Positions 35,190 to 47,150 of a DNA stretch of 64,000 nt are shown one piece after another. Below the pieces are notes generated by a model that saw only the letters and a list, made by a program, of their open reading frames with translations, had not been told where the DNA came from and searched no databases. The stretch covers positions 1,782,501 to 1,846,500 of the forward strand of contig NC_135566.1 in NCBI RefSeq assembly GCF_964340395.1, read 5' to 3'. Both the position numbers and the translations under genes were made by a program. This DNA is from Glandiceps talaboti. Taxonomy: Eukaryota; Hemichordata; Enteropneusta; Spengelidae. Position 1 is the stretch's first letter. Every line of letters starts with the position of its first letter.

Positions 35190-38085
35190 GTACTGCTAGT
35201 AATAACTATTTTTTCTGAGTTTGAAATCTTTTTGATACTTTGTACCCTCTAAAGTCTGTTTGATCATGTTGAGGCAACAAATGCAACTTTTGCCAGTGTC
35301 AGTGGTATGTAAACAAAATGTATACATTATATGGTTTTGTATTGGGATGGAAAGTAAATAAGATTTTTGACTATTGTAAATTCATCTAAACTTTAGTTCT
35401 GTTCATCTTATATTTACTGCTAGGCATGTGAAGAATGTACCAGGCATTGACAGATGTATTAGAACATCAAGGTCACCAATTAAAAGGTCAAGGTCACCAG
35501 CTGTAGATGAGTAAGTTATCAAGGTCTTTAACATATACCAACTGGTAGTGTTCTCATAACATATATACCAGCTGAGATAAGACCTCATGTCAATTCTTAG
35601 TTCCCTCTTCAGGGTTATCCGCACGCATGTAGTTATAGAATAGTTATACCACAGTGTGATTTGTTCTAAAACAAGGATTTGATTAACATACCAATATGTT
35701 ATATTGTTAAACAGATTTCTCACAGCTTTACAATTTCTCTCTTCAGAGAACACTGCTCTTGATAAAAGTGAAAATTCTGTTTCAGACCACTTCAGTAATG
35801 ATGAATGTGTCACAATAGTCATGTGACTTGAGAGGCATTGTGGGTAGTAGTTAGTATTTGTAGATTAAGAACTGTAGGGGAGATATCTGAAGATGTCTGG
35901 TAATTATGATCACACATTCATTGTGCAGTGTACTGTACAATGGATGTTTGCATACCAACTCAGTGTTTTATTTAAGGGCGGTAAGTAGGTAAAATCTACT
36001 GGGGTTCCCACATCATTTTACCGGGGTTCCCCACCTAAACTATGATACATTGCATGGGAAGCACTACCAGTTTTACCTCTTTCCCCCTTTCTGTTACCGG
36101 GGTTCCCAAACCTTAGCAAAAACACTGTCAACTTTGTCAGTAAACTGGATACTACAATGTGATTGGTTGCAACAAGATTTTGTTGCAGAATGGAATGGTG
36201 GCAGACTTTGTTCTGTTGTGAGTTGTTGTTTGTGGTTACTGAAGTGGGAACAATAACAAATAGTACAGTCCCTGACCTTCAACCAGACAACAGTATTTTT
36301 GAATTAGTAATGACAGAACTCCATTTGCATGGGTGCTTGCAGTGGTCTCTGCAGCCGTACTTTCACAAGTGTGGTGAGTGAAAGTGTAGCAGAAAACCCT
36401 GCAAACATTTATGAACAGCACAAATTACAGCTAGGGTGTTTTGTTCATGATGTACTCAACAAGAACACACCTCACATATTTCATAACTGTTTCACTCTGA
36501 GACTCAGATTAATCATTTATACAGAACTAGACAAAATACCAGGAATGATCTAAATGGCTAAGTATAGAACAGGACAATATATCACTAAGTTTGCAGTTTC
36601 AAAACTTTGGAATAACATACCAATAGATATCCAGAATATTTATGCAAGTCTACAATTATCCAGTTAGTTTTATCACCAGCAGACAACTTGCCACTTCCTT
36701 TCGTTACTTTCACATGTTCACATTTATATGCTTTTGATTGTATCTATGTATCATTGTAACTGAGTGTTTTGGAACAGTTTTTGAAAGCCCAGATATTGTA
36801 TTTTGTCAAAATTTCAAAATGTTTTTACAGGGATTGGACTTGATTAGTTACCAATCAATTACAAAAGTACTTCTAATCCTCCTATCCTAGTATCATGTAA
36901 TCATTTATCATTAGTACATGGTTATATTTCTGGGAATAAATGATATTATTTTGATTTTGTTCTGTAGCTGCTTTGAACCAGACTATAAACAACTCATCAC
37001 AGAAGACAAGATGGCCGCCAGACTTGGAGAGCTGTCAATCACCAATGACCACTCCTACAGCAGTAGAGGGCGTAATCATACTTCATTCCTAGAGTTAGAG
37101 AGGAGGTAAGTCAGCAGTCAATAACAACAAAAGTAAAGGGAATGTTGAATATTACTTAGAATTAGCTTGGTCTTGTGTAAACTCAGAAAGATTCAATCTT
37201 TGATGATGTCATTGCTTATTTTGCAGACTTCAAGAGGAAGATGATAGTGATGATGAGAGTACACCAATTGTGAATGAAGTTACCGTGGAAATAGCACCAG
37301 AATTACAGAATATGTTAAAATCCAAGCAACAAGTGTTACCAAACAGCATCATCAAGAAAGTGTAAGATTTTAAATAATCTTCCTCATATGAAGATTTTTA
37401 TCAATCTACCTATGTCCATATCAATCTTCTTGATAGTGTCTAAACCTATTCTAGCTGTAACGGGGGTATTATTTTGTCAATCCAACAATCTACCATATAT
37501 TCACGCCACCAATAGTACATTAAATACATTATCTTGTTCATTGTTCTTCACAGATCCGATCCTTGTACAGCTTTGATTCTCTGGAAACCTCCAGAATCCA
37601 TTTTGCCAGACTCAACTCTTCCAGTTTGGAAGGACAATCAGGAAGCCATTCAGAAAGATGAGGAGGAAACCAGCTCCTCTAGTGACAGTATGTGTGAGAA
37701 TGGCAGTGTTATGGAAACAGACAGGAATAACTCTAGAAGTGATACTTTGGATGTCACTGGGGTATCATTTGAGAATCATACTAGAAATATTACAGTACCA
37801 CCAAGAGAAAACATGCAAAGTGAAACAGCGACAATGCCTCAAAGACAATTGCATAGAATTCCCCAAAATAATCATCAACATTTTCCCAGAGACTTACTGA
37901 TAGCAGCCAGTGAGATCGTGGATAATAACAATGATCCTGGTGCAGTTGATATTGAGGAAATGAATGCAGGACTAAATAGACACATTCATGGACAACGTCT
38001 TCCAGTGTTGAGGGCTAGGAGACACTTACACAACAATGTACTAAGTATGCGTGACCAGAATCCAGATGATGACATGGAACTTTGA
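34819..38085 (+). CDS. CCDC117: CCDC117-like protein (complete, 5 coding exons)
   Basis: Coding exons are 34819-35189, 35424-35510, 36968-37105, 37227-37361 and 37554-38085, all joined in phase 2 with GT-AG sites; 1263 nt, 420 residues (human about 279). Assignment rests on ordered blocks shared with vertebrate CCDC117: a basic Arg/Ser segment, LERRLQEEDD (human RRKLQEIEDR), ELQNMLKSKQ...SIIKKV, the signature ALILWKPPESIL (human ELVLWKPLPELL), and the C-terminal acidic MEL ending (DDDMEL; human EEEMEL). Specific to this copy are seven decapeptide repeats (residues 21-90). An in-frame TAA at 34776-34778 supports the ATG at 34819, which has A at -3. The protein's role is poorly known; I recall a reported link of the vertebrate protein to the iron-sulphur targeting factor MMS19, but I hold that weakly. 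A pair of AATAAA motifs at 41459-41475 could end the 3' UTR. Most of the protein looks disordered. Confidence 0.85.
35424..35510 (+). CDS. CCDC117: CCDC117 coding exon 2 (Arg/Ser basic segment)
   Basis: 87 nt after acceptor TACTGCTAG, encoding HVKNVPGIDRCIRTSRSP then IKRSRSPAVD. The segment is positively charged, like the KKR-rich part of vertebrate CCDC117, and could be a nuclear localisation or SR-type phosphorylation segment (inference). Confidence 0.8.
35961..36127. mobile_element. Short TIR element with CAGTGT ends, copy 2
   Basis: Begins CAGTGTTTTATTTAAGGG, ends CCTTAGCAAAAACACTG; body GTAAAATCTACTGGGGTTCC and CCAGTTTTACCTCTTTCCC match copy 1 closely. In CCDC117 intron 2. Confidence 0.75.
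36337..36404. mobile_element. 68-bp miniature inverted-repeat element, copy 1
   Basis: Starts TTGCAGTGGTCTCTGC and ends GCAGAAAACCCTGCAA, with an ACTTTCACAAGTGTGGTGAG core. Same length and layout as the copy at 39743. Confidence 0.7.
36414..36667 (+). mobile_element. LINE reverse-transcriptase C-terminal remnant, disrupted
   Basis: The frame reads HKLQLGCFVHDVLNKNTPHI, then a stop at 36551-36553, then TKFAVSKLWNNIPIDIQN to a stop at 36665. Both halves match the C-terminal region of LINE reverse transcriptases (LQxGxFxYD...LP, and LWNxIPxxI). A broken relic in CCDC117 intron 2. Confidence 0.6.
36968..37105 (+). CDS. CCDC117: CCDC117 coding exon 3
   Basis: 138 nt, acceptor TTCTGTAG, donor GTAAGT, residues 153-198. 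Contains EDKMAARLGELSI and ends FLELER. The family's G-L-S-I element (human VSGLSIPGI) may correspond to GELSI here. Phase 2 at both ends. Confidence 0.85.
37227..37361 (+). CDS. CCDC117: CCDC117 coding exon 4
   Basis: 135 nt encoding residues 199-243: RLQEEDDSDDEST, then VEIAPELQNMLKSK and NSIIKK. Acidic stretch followed by a conserved helix. Acceptor TTTTGCAG, donor GTAAGA. Confidence 0.88.
37554..38085 (+). CDS. CCDC117: CCDC117 terminal coding exon
   Basis: Acceptor CTTCACAG, then SDPCTALILWKPPESIL, the most conserved motif of the family, followed by an acidic/Ser-rich low-complexity region and the ending DDDMEL before TGA. The open frame extends upstream of the acceptor to 37534 but that part is intronic. 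Confidence 0.9.
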
Positions 38086-39742
38086 TTTATGTCAGCAAAG
38101 ACAGGACAGTGAAACATGAATATGGATGGTTACATGAATATGGAACTCAGATTCTGACTTCACGTGGTGCAGTGAGATCAAGAACCAGTGCCACCAGACA
38201 GAGAAAATGAGTGCAGCAATGGAGGTGTACAACGTGTAAGAACATGGGAGTATATATGGAACTTATTTGGTGTGTAAGGTTCTATATGTCTGTTTAGCAC
38301 ATGACTGCTATGAAATGAATGAACTGAAGTTGTGAGGTGTCATGAAGGACCAGTAGTTTTTAGAACTAACTGACAGTGGTGTAACAGTTCCAAAAGGCAT
38401 CATTCAGTTTTAGGAATCAATGTAGTGTAAGCAGACATCTCTATGTGATTTCCCAGACTGGAAGATACTATTGACCATCACTTTGTTTTTGGACAAAGAA
38501 AACTTGTAGTGGGGTCCATGCTGCCAGGATGACTAAGTTGTCAAATGTGTGAAGTGAACCATAGAGGGCGCTATACAGTGATTAGCTTTGAAAGCAAGAA
38601 AAGTAGAGGGCACTGTAACTTTGCTCAAAGGAGCGAAGTGTGAGTGTGTGCCATACACGCAGTGGCACACAACTATTTTATCTTTGCTCAAAGGAGCCAT
38701 GTGTAAGCATGCTTTTTTATCCTTGAACAGTTTCTTGGACTTTATTGACTTATTTTAAGCTATGTGTGCTAATTTTGTTCTAATGAACATAAACTTGCAT
38801 GGTGTCAGTTTTCAAAAAATGTAGTTGACACATTACCTTTGCTGTCAGTTAGATTGTAATTATTTAAGCGTAGGTCAAACGTAAGGATATTTCACTCTTT
38901 CTCTTTTACCAAACTTTTAAAAAGTTTTATTTAGGTTATTTTCTCTGTTCTTGAAAGGAGATGTTAGATAAGTGTGTGTGAATGTTTGCAAATAATTGCT
39001 CTGCACATTTTTGTGTGTATTTCTTCCCAAGCATGGCATGTGCATTACATAATGAACCAAAACACACAAAGTGTGATATACTAGTAGTATTCTCTCCAAT
39101 TAGACATGCATCACAATTTAGAGAAAACTTATAATTTATGATAGTACAGATGAATCTTGGTATTTGCTTCATACAAACTTCTGTACGGAGAATTAACCAG
39201 CTTGAAAATGACCGCAACTTGTTGTCTGGCTTATATGCTCAGCATGAAACATTACGGTCATACACAAAAATATCTTGATTACTGGTACTTGTTTTTCTGA
39301 CTAGTACGCACAGAATGGGACATTAACCCCTTTACAGCCTACCATCCTATATATAGGAAGTAATTACATAGAGTTACAGAAACCAAGTCATTACATGTAA
39401 AGTGTTAGCTTCACACTCACAAAAATATCCTGACTAGTATATTGATTTTCATAACATATTCTACCATGTTTACAACAGGAGGGACAACATGCAGAAATTT
39501 AAGTTTTGTGATGTTTTTTTTAGTTTTTTACTTTATATGGATCACAATAGTTTAATATCTTAATGAAAGTTTGGTCTTACTAGTATCTAGTAGAAATGTC
39601 GCTGTATAAAATAATGTGTAGAAACAATTCAATGAAATCATTTTCAACAATGATTATACTTATAGTATCATATAGCATTATAGAAAACCCATGACCCATA
39701 CTTAGGGTGGGGGGGGGGGTGGGGGGGTATGTGCACAAGTGC

Positions 39743-39810
39743 TTGCAGTGTTCTCTGCATCCATACTTTCATGAGTGTAGCGAGTGAAAATGCAGCAGAA
39801 AACACTGCAA
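39743..39810. mobile_element. 68-bp miniature inverted-repeat element, copy 2
   Basis: Starts TTGCAGTGTTCTCTGC and ends GCAGAAAACACTGCAA; core ACTTTCATGAGTGTAGCGAG. GTGC precedes both copies. Confidence 0.72.
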
Positions 39811-40350
39811 GTACAAATACCACTGGAACTCATTACATATATTTATCTGAAATGGTTAATTTTCATAAAAATACAACACGATCACTTGTGTAGTGAATGA
39901 TCGCATCCTCATTTGCATATCATTTGCATGCAGGTATGCAATAATATTTTGGTATTACACTGCAGTAAAAATGCCACTAGTATGTGCACTCACCAGTGCA
40001 AGTAATCTGTGGTACATATGTAATGATATACATTAATGATAGCTTGTTGCTGGTTGACATAGAATGCTACCAGTCAGTACTGACAAAATTCAGCCTAAAC
40101 AAACATTTGCCAACAAGTTCTGCTGTTACATTATGGTCCAGATTGGAACTGAGTTTTTTATTTTTAAATGTCAATTTATGAATGGTAATGATTAGGAATA
40201 TTACTAGCTGACCAGTACAATTTCCAGGATGAGGAGAACCCTAAGTGAGCACTGCTGATAAAGAGTTTGAAAACTTATGTGTATTAAATTTTATAAAATT
40301 GAAATAATTAAGTCACCTTGTACTATTCTGAAAATTGTTCCTTTGATATA

Positions 40351-41103
40351 CAGTGGGCCCTCGCTAACTCGCGCCTCGGTAAGTCGCGGATTCGGCTAAG
40401 TCGCGGTTGTCACGTTGGATCCCATTTTTTCTTTAGTTTTCCTATTGTTTTCGGAACTCCTCTTTGTGTATTTTTTTTAAACAAATGGCACGCCACAGAA
40501 ACATAAAAAATTAGTTGTTGTTTTAGAATATATAAAACAAATCCCGTTATTCGATGATATAAAAGTCAAAACTGCACTTCCGCAACCCGGAAATTGAACA
40601 GCATTTCTTGGCCCTACCATGGCCGCCAGGCGTGAGTTCGTAAGTTGTACTGTGTTAGTTTGTCGACCGTGCCAAAAAAAAAAAAGTCTAGCCGCGATTG
40701 ATGCTTTGAGAGTCACACAATTGTACGATAATCTTCCTCAAAGATTTATTGTTAACCCAGGACTGTTACAATATTACGTCCATGCGTCCATCACAATAAA
40801 TTTCGAATACATACCGTCATGTTCGTGAACTGAAAAGATTTACCCTGGATTTACTGAATATTGAAACTTTGATTTCGTGCGTATCTCATTGTTTTTTTTA
40901 ATGAATATCGCCCTTGAACTTGCACTCATAAAAACGTGTACAGTACTAGTTTCATCTGCACATTACTGAAGAATGAAGAAAAGCTGACGTGTGACAATGT
41001 GTGGTTATGAATATATAATGAGCACCTCGCTAAGTCGCGGCCCTCGCTAAGTCGCGGGTTTCTTGATGGACCCGGACACCCGCGAGTTAGCGAGGGTCTA
41101 CTG
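40351..41103. mobile_element. Non-autonomous pogo/Tigger-type DNA transposon
   Basis: Begins CAGTGGGCCCTCGCTAACTC and ends GAGTTAGCGAGGGTCTACTG, flanked by TA on both sides (40349-40350, 41104-41105). These are standard Tigger-like termini with TA duplication (Tc1/mariner superfamily). Subterminal CTAAGTCGCGG motifs recur twice at each end in different orientations. No transposase; the internal 69-codon frame at 40619 is not recognisable. Confidence 0.88.
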
Positions 41104-41189
41104 TATATATATATATACAAAGTGGTTCACATCAGAAGTAACAATCAGGGCACCCAAAAAAATGTGTTACTCTCTTGCATGCAGTTTTT

Positions 41190-41194
<5 letters not shown>

Positions 41195-41272
<78 letters not shown>
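41195..41272. repeat. (CA)n microsatellite
   Basis: About 39 perfect CA units. Confidence 0.98.
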
Positions 41273-41274
<2 letters not shown>

Positions 41275-44200
41275 GCTTACTGTGTCAGCTGCAGTGGATA
41301 AAATTAAATAAAATCATGTACAAATTAATATATACTGGGTAGCTGTACTGCATGCCAAGACTAGAACATTGGTGTTACAAAGTTTATCAAAAGACACAAC
41401 TCTGTAGAACTGTATTTCTGTATCTTTTAACTAAAATGAGAGAAAGCAGTACTTGTTTGAAATAAACAAATAAAAGTTGAAAATGACAAAATCAAAATGT
41501 GTGTCATTATTTCAGTTATCACCAATGTAAGTGTTCTCAATATTTAAAATTGATGACACAATCTAGTCTAGATATCTTTCTAACTCAATTTGAATAAAAC
41601 TTTGGGTAAAACAGTTGTCTGGCAGAGTTATAGAAAAAGTTTGACCAGAACAACAGATCCTGTGTAATCCCTGTGGTGGAAAAGTGTGATTGTGTTTTAC
41701 ACATAGGAAATGGTGCACAGTGTATATATATATATACATGTATTAGTAGCAAGATATTTGTGAAACCAAGTGACACCAGGTTTGGCCAACCAGGGCAAGC
41801 TTGTAGCCTTGTGGGTGATTTAAATCATGGGCAGCAACACTTTTAGTGCAAGTTTGGGGAGTGGTCAAAATATGTAATTAGGATAGAAGTGCGCCCTCTG
41901 TGTTAGTCAACTTGACATTCTCGTTCAACTCATTTGATACCCATCAGTGTGGTCGCAATGCATAATAATTTGTGTGATTTTGTAATATTATTGACATAAT
42001 AATGATTTGCATTTATAATCATTTGTGAGCTCAGCTAAAAAAATTCAAAAGTGACAAATGATAAATTATGTAAGAGATTTATTGTTTTACTACATAATAA
42101 TATATACAATACTTTCCTCTATGTAAAATTATCAATGTACAATTGAAAACAAAAGTAACATTTTAACTAATTAGCAAAGTATCTTGCATTGTATTTACAA
42201 CTGTAAAACTACGATACAATCATCATTTATTTTATTAAATTTGTAAAATAATCTTAATATACAGTGGCCTCATGACACCTTTAATAAAATCCGAAATGAG
42301 TCTCTCAAATAAAAACAAAATAAAACTAATTCCTATCCTTCACAGAAAACGTTTTCTGTGGGTTTTTTAGAAAATAAAATGGGAAGGTTCATCCAGACAT
42401 AACAAAAACACACAATATTGAAAACGAGTGGTTGCATCATATTTTTGAACAATAAAAAATTAATGTGTCAGTAGCACGATTTATTGTTTTATGGTGATAT
42501 ACTACAAAATGCACATTCATTACTAAACACATAACTCTTCAGTACTGTACTGTGTTCTATCGTGTGACAACCCCGTCTTGTAATTTTTCAAGGGTGCCAG
42601 TGCTAAAATGATTGTATGATTTGTTCATGACAGCGTGAGCTATCACACCAGAAGCATCATTTAAACGGATAAAATAAGTTTAATTTCTCATTTACAAATG
42701 TTGATCTACAACTTGATTCTGATTCAGTAAAATTGCAACTGTATGTCAAACTTCCTTTTTTCAGAGTATTTTGATGGTGTTGGCACTGGGGTAATTGTGA
42801 TGTAAAACATGACCTTATAAGTACAATAAAATAAAACTATCTTAGTTCTCTTGTTGTGATATGTGTACAGTACAACTGTGTATTTCAATTACAACTTTGT
42901 CTTCATTTAATTATTTACAAAATCTAAAAAATTTAACATCATCCATAAATGTGTTTGTTTTTCTGTAAAAGTGGTACATAACATCTAACCAAATTCCCCC
43001 AACTTTTTACCAGGTTCACTTTCTGATTGTTCATGTAAGGATGGTAAGTGGGTAAAATCCACATAAGTTTGTCCCATATTTTTTTAACAAGGTTTTCAAA
43101 GTTATGGTACAAGTACATGTACGAGGTATGAAAATCTATGAAAACATGACCATATATCTTCAATTCTTCACTCCGTTACTGGGGTCAAACAACTCTAGAA
43201 AAAGTTTGTACATCAAACTATGGGCAACAATGCTAAAACCACAATGTATACAGGTATACTAGCTAGAGTGTATGACAACCAATAATTGGTATTAAGTACA
43301 AAACATACGACACATGTCAGCTGACTAGCAGGTAAATATCACATGGGTAAAATTGATGGCAGTGGGTTTATGGTATGTAAATGGATTGGTTTGCAGGAGT
43401 CATGAAAAACAATGAAAATATTTCAGCACTACATGATAAGTACTAATATTTGACACTTACTGTATCACTTTTCTCACTAAAAAGTTTGCAGAACTCTTAA
43501 AGCACTGTACTCATAAAACATAGACACAGTTAGAACTTTTAAAACACTATTATCCTCAGGTTTACTCATAAAACATAGACACAGTTGAACGGCGTTCCCC
43601 TTTTGTTTGTATAATCCTCCTTAAGAAGGTTCCCAAGTCCCTTTGTGAAGATAACTTCCATTTCACTTCTAAAAACAGAAAATAGCTAAAATCTTTGTTT
43701 GGGTAAATTAGGACAGTGGTACTCTAAGCATTGACTACAGATGATGGGTAGTCAAGTTTACCCACAATGCAATTTGTAATGCCATGGCCACTGTCTTTCA
43801 CATGGACTTGACTTGAAGGTTAAGAATTACAATTTAAACAGAGAATTTCTTGTAAAATTTCGGATAATTCTGTGGAGGCTGAAAATAAATTTTGCCTGTA
43901 TTCCAATGCAAAATATACAGGTCTAAATAGGGAACTTGCAAACCCGCCATGTTGAATGTTGCATCATGGGAAATGTGATAATAAATACTAATGAATTGGT
44001 ATCATAAACAATACTGTTACATTGTTTGCAACCATGAATGATCAATTCATAGTTTCCCTGACCATTGTGGGAGGTTTATTTTATCAGTAGCTCCAGATTA
44101 GGTATTACGATAACCATAGATAATCCTATAATCCTTTGCGTCTGAGCATGCTCAGTCTGGATTACAAGTTCCCTATTAATATGATCATAATTTTACAATG

Positions 44201-44759
44201 TAGATAAATTTTACATTTTAGTTTGGGGTTTATTAATATATAAACAACTGAAATAATAATAATATGCACTGAACAACATTGATTATAGATAGACTTAGGG
44301 AAAGTTTTATATCTAAAATTTAACTTCATTTAAGATAACATAGTTTTAAGAGTAAATACTACTGCTTTATTGCTAAAATTTGAAGCATTTCCTCCCACTA
44401 GGTTGTCTGTTTGACATCATTTGACAACAAATTTGTATCTTGGCCACCGTTATTTTAATAACAAGATGTAGAGGAAACACCATTGTGTATGAAATGAATA
44501 ATTAAGGCTTTCAAACTACTGTGTTCTCTGGCAGGAAGAAAAGACCCCTGCTGAAAAATAGATATTTATAAACTGTAGTCATCTTGGATATTGATGTATC
44601 ATTTGAGAATCATTGTTCATCACTTGAACACCTGCTATTTACATGCAGAGTGATACAGAGTCACTCTATAAAAATGTATCTACAGGACATCTTTAAACAA
44701 TTTAGCAATGCAATGGTTTAAATAGCCATACTATGCAAGTGTTATATAATATATATGTT

Positions 44760-44766
<7 letters not shown>

Positions 44767-44807
<41 letters not shown>
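44767..44807. repeat. (GT)n microsatellite
   Basis: About 19 GT units preceded by TATATATATG. Confidence 0.97.
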
Positions 44808-44811
<4 letters not shown>

Positions 44812-45818
44812 AAGCTAAAAATAAACATTAATTTTATATTAAAATATAATTTTTTCAAAAGAAGACTCATAATGCAAGTTATGTCAGCATGTTGACAGCT
44901 ACCTATGAGACGACTAGTATATTTATCAATGTTGTATTAAAACATTCTTTCGTTTGCAGTAACTAGCTTGCAAGTCCTACTTAGTCACAAACACTACAGT
45001 ATGTGTCAAATGGTTGATTAAGTAACAAATGGTTGTGAGTTATTACATTTCTACTAATTTCAGTGTTAGGGTAGATATATGGACTACAATGGCCATTGTT
45101 TTTCAAATGTGAAGAATAAATGTATACTTTGTTTATTGTAACTACCAGTACTGTATATATACAGGAGATTCATTACTTACTTCTAGATAACAAATCAATG
45201 GGTTGGCAAACAATGCCTATGAACATACCACAACAATGCAAATAGTAGCTGTGTTCTAAGATTTTCACACAGCATTATGCATGGCAACCAACTTATATAC
45301 AAAACATTTTCTATTTTTATGAAATGGTTTTCATGAAATGACAGCATCATAGCTGCAGAAAAACACTGATTTACAACAAAGTTGTTTTACAAAGTTAACA
45401 TTCAAGGGAAGAACAATGGACAGAATGAATACAAATTCACATTTTGAAATTTAAGAACAAGGCCATTCTAGTTCATATTGCCCATAGCAAATGTAGTCAG
45501 TATTATCAAGGACATATTCATTCAAAATAGCTGCCTCTGTCCTTATAATTGAGGGCTGGAGATAAAATTGATCATGAAGTTGGATTTAACAATGAAGAAA
45601 TTTGCATAGTTTTGCACTAAAAGCATATTTACACATCTAAGCAGAAAAATATACATTTGATATTGTGTATCATACAACTATTATTGTCCAAGCACCTGCT
45701 TTAACATCATGTAATTTTTTTCTTTTCCACCTATGAACATTTCCTATAGATCGGCTTCCTTGCATCATGGCTAAGAACTAGGCATAAACAGTACAATCCA
45801 CTCTTGATATTTCTTCAG

Positions 45819-45879
45819 CCTATGAATGTGGTCCAATTCTGGATCTGTTGCCTATGAGTGTGGTCCAATTCTGGATCTG
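45819..45879. repeat. 32-bp tandem duplication at the end of MZT2
   Basis: CCTATGAATGTGGTCCAATT and CCTATGAGTGTGGTCCAATT, each followed by CTGGATCTG, adjacent. One copy holds the MZT2 stop codon. Confidence 0.95.
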
Positions 45880-46056
45880 CTCTGACTCTTGCTACTATTC
45901 ACAGTTGTAGATGGATGGAATGTTGATTCTATAGGTGGGCGATACATATTCTGACTAACGTTTGGACTAAGATGTCGTGAGTTGTTGGTCATACTCTTTA
46001 GTACTTGTAGAATAGCATGAGGACCGATGTTCATCCTGATTAGTTCAAGCACAATC
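45852..46056 (-). CDS. MZT2: MZT2 coding exon 2
   Basis: Encodes RIVLELIRMNIGPHAILQVL, KSM and a low-complexity tail ending RSRIGPHS before TAG 45854-45852. The last 32 bases of the frame are tandemly duplicated just past the stop. Confidence 0.93.
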
Positions 46057-46988
46057 CTGAAATCCATAGAAAACAAAATGACATGAATCAACAACCCTAC
46101 TGAACAACACATGTTTTCCCCAGGTACTCCAGTTTTCTCCTGCTTTTCAACACTTGGGTGCTGCACAAGTGGCACTTGTATAATAGTGTATTTGAATTTG
46201 ATTTGGATTTCAAGTGGCACAAACTGAGTTTGTAAGCATATTACTCAAGAGAAAATACTTCAACAAAACCACATTCCAGTATATTGTATGTATTGTTCAT
46301 GTTGATGCATGTCTTCTGTAATATTACGATTGTCTTGTGGCATTGTTTCAACACCTGATTGCTTAGCACGGATTTCCTGACTATCTTTGATATGAATGAT
46401 AAATTACATCGTCAGGTTATTTCTTGATACCAGGTTTAAGTTTATTCAACTGCGAGTGGTGATTAATTAAGTGTGCTTCAGTCAGTACAATATAGCATAG
46501 GGGATATTGCGAGTACCTTTTCAATATGCAGCAAAACTAGGACCAAATATGTATAAACTCAGCTTGTGCCCATTTACAGGTAATATATTATTAGCCTTGC
46601 ATATAACAGCCAACAAGGATTTATCTTTGTACAGTATCCACAACACTGCTATGACCATTACTTACTGCTTTTCATTGAAATTCCTTTGAACAAAAAGTGT
46701 TCTTTATCACACTGTGTATTGATCTAAGGACCCTGAGCCATAAAGATTAGTTCTCAATGGGCAAGTACGTACATGTTGACACAGACAAAACTTGTTTTGT
46801 TGTCTTCCTACTTTTTGATTTTTTTTAAATAAATGTTTTTCTCACCTGTATATTTTAGGACTCATTGATATTCCAGCTAGTTGACATAATTCATATAAGT
46901 CTTCTTCTTCCGATGAAAGGACACTTTTACTTTTCTTTGTTGTTATTGTATACTTGTAGTTCTGGCCTGTTCGGATAGCAGCACTCAT
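45852..46988 (-). CDS. MZT2: MZT2 (MOZART2), gamma-tubulin complex subunit (complete, 2 coding exons)
   Basis: Exons 46988-46846 and 46056-45852 join in phase 2 (donor GTGAGA, acceptor GATTTCAG) to give 115 residues; human MZT2A/B is 158. The core SSEEEDLYELCQLAGISM then SPKIYRIVLELIRMNI, GPHAILQVLKSM, aligns with human STEEMELYELAQAAGGGI, DPDVFKILVDLLKLNV, APLAVFQMLKSM. In the family this small helical protein binds the N-terminus of gamma-tubulin complex proteins and helps recruit the complex to centrosomes and spindles. The C-terminal 45 residues are Ser/Pro/Asn-rich and not conserved. The intron is at the same helix as in other MZT2 genes only by inference. Divergent from OSBP; a non-coding first exon probably lies near 48250. 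Confidence 0.93.
46846..46988 (-). CDS. MZT2: MZT2 coding exon 1
   Basis: ATG at 46988-46986 in the context CGCAAGATGA (A at -3). Encodes MSAAIRTGQNYKYTITTKKS and the first MOZART helix, ending SPKIY plus two bases. A TTTCAG about 30 bp upstream of the ATG may be the acceptor of a 5' UTR intron. Confidence 0.92.
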
Positions 46989-47150
46989 CTTGCGTTTTGT
47001 CGGTTTTTTCTCTATCAAATGTCAAACTATCTGAAATGATAATGTCAAGTGTCATATGAAATTCATTTATTACGACATGCGATATGTATCATCAAGAATT
47101 GGTATGTAATCATGTATCATTTATGGGAAATAACACCATGTATATTATGA

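Larger units (their letters stand above)
38086..45851. other. Intergenic region between CCDC117 and MZT2 (tail to tail)
   Basis: No gene recognised. It contains the CCDC117 3' UTR of unknown length, a G-tract (39706-39728), a 68-bp inverted-repeat element, a 753-bp pogo/Tigger-like element, a CA microsatellite, a diverged copy of the GGTAAAATC repeat family (43035-43200) and a GT microsatellite (44769-44807). Part of the right end may be MZT2 3' UTR. Confidence 0.7.

Noticed and set aside
40619-40828. 69-codon frame inside the pogo/Tigger element as a transposase start
   Set aside because: No CENPB-type helix-turn-helix or DDE motif, and the element is too short for a transposase.
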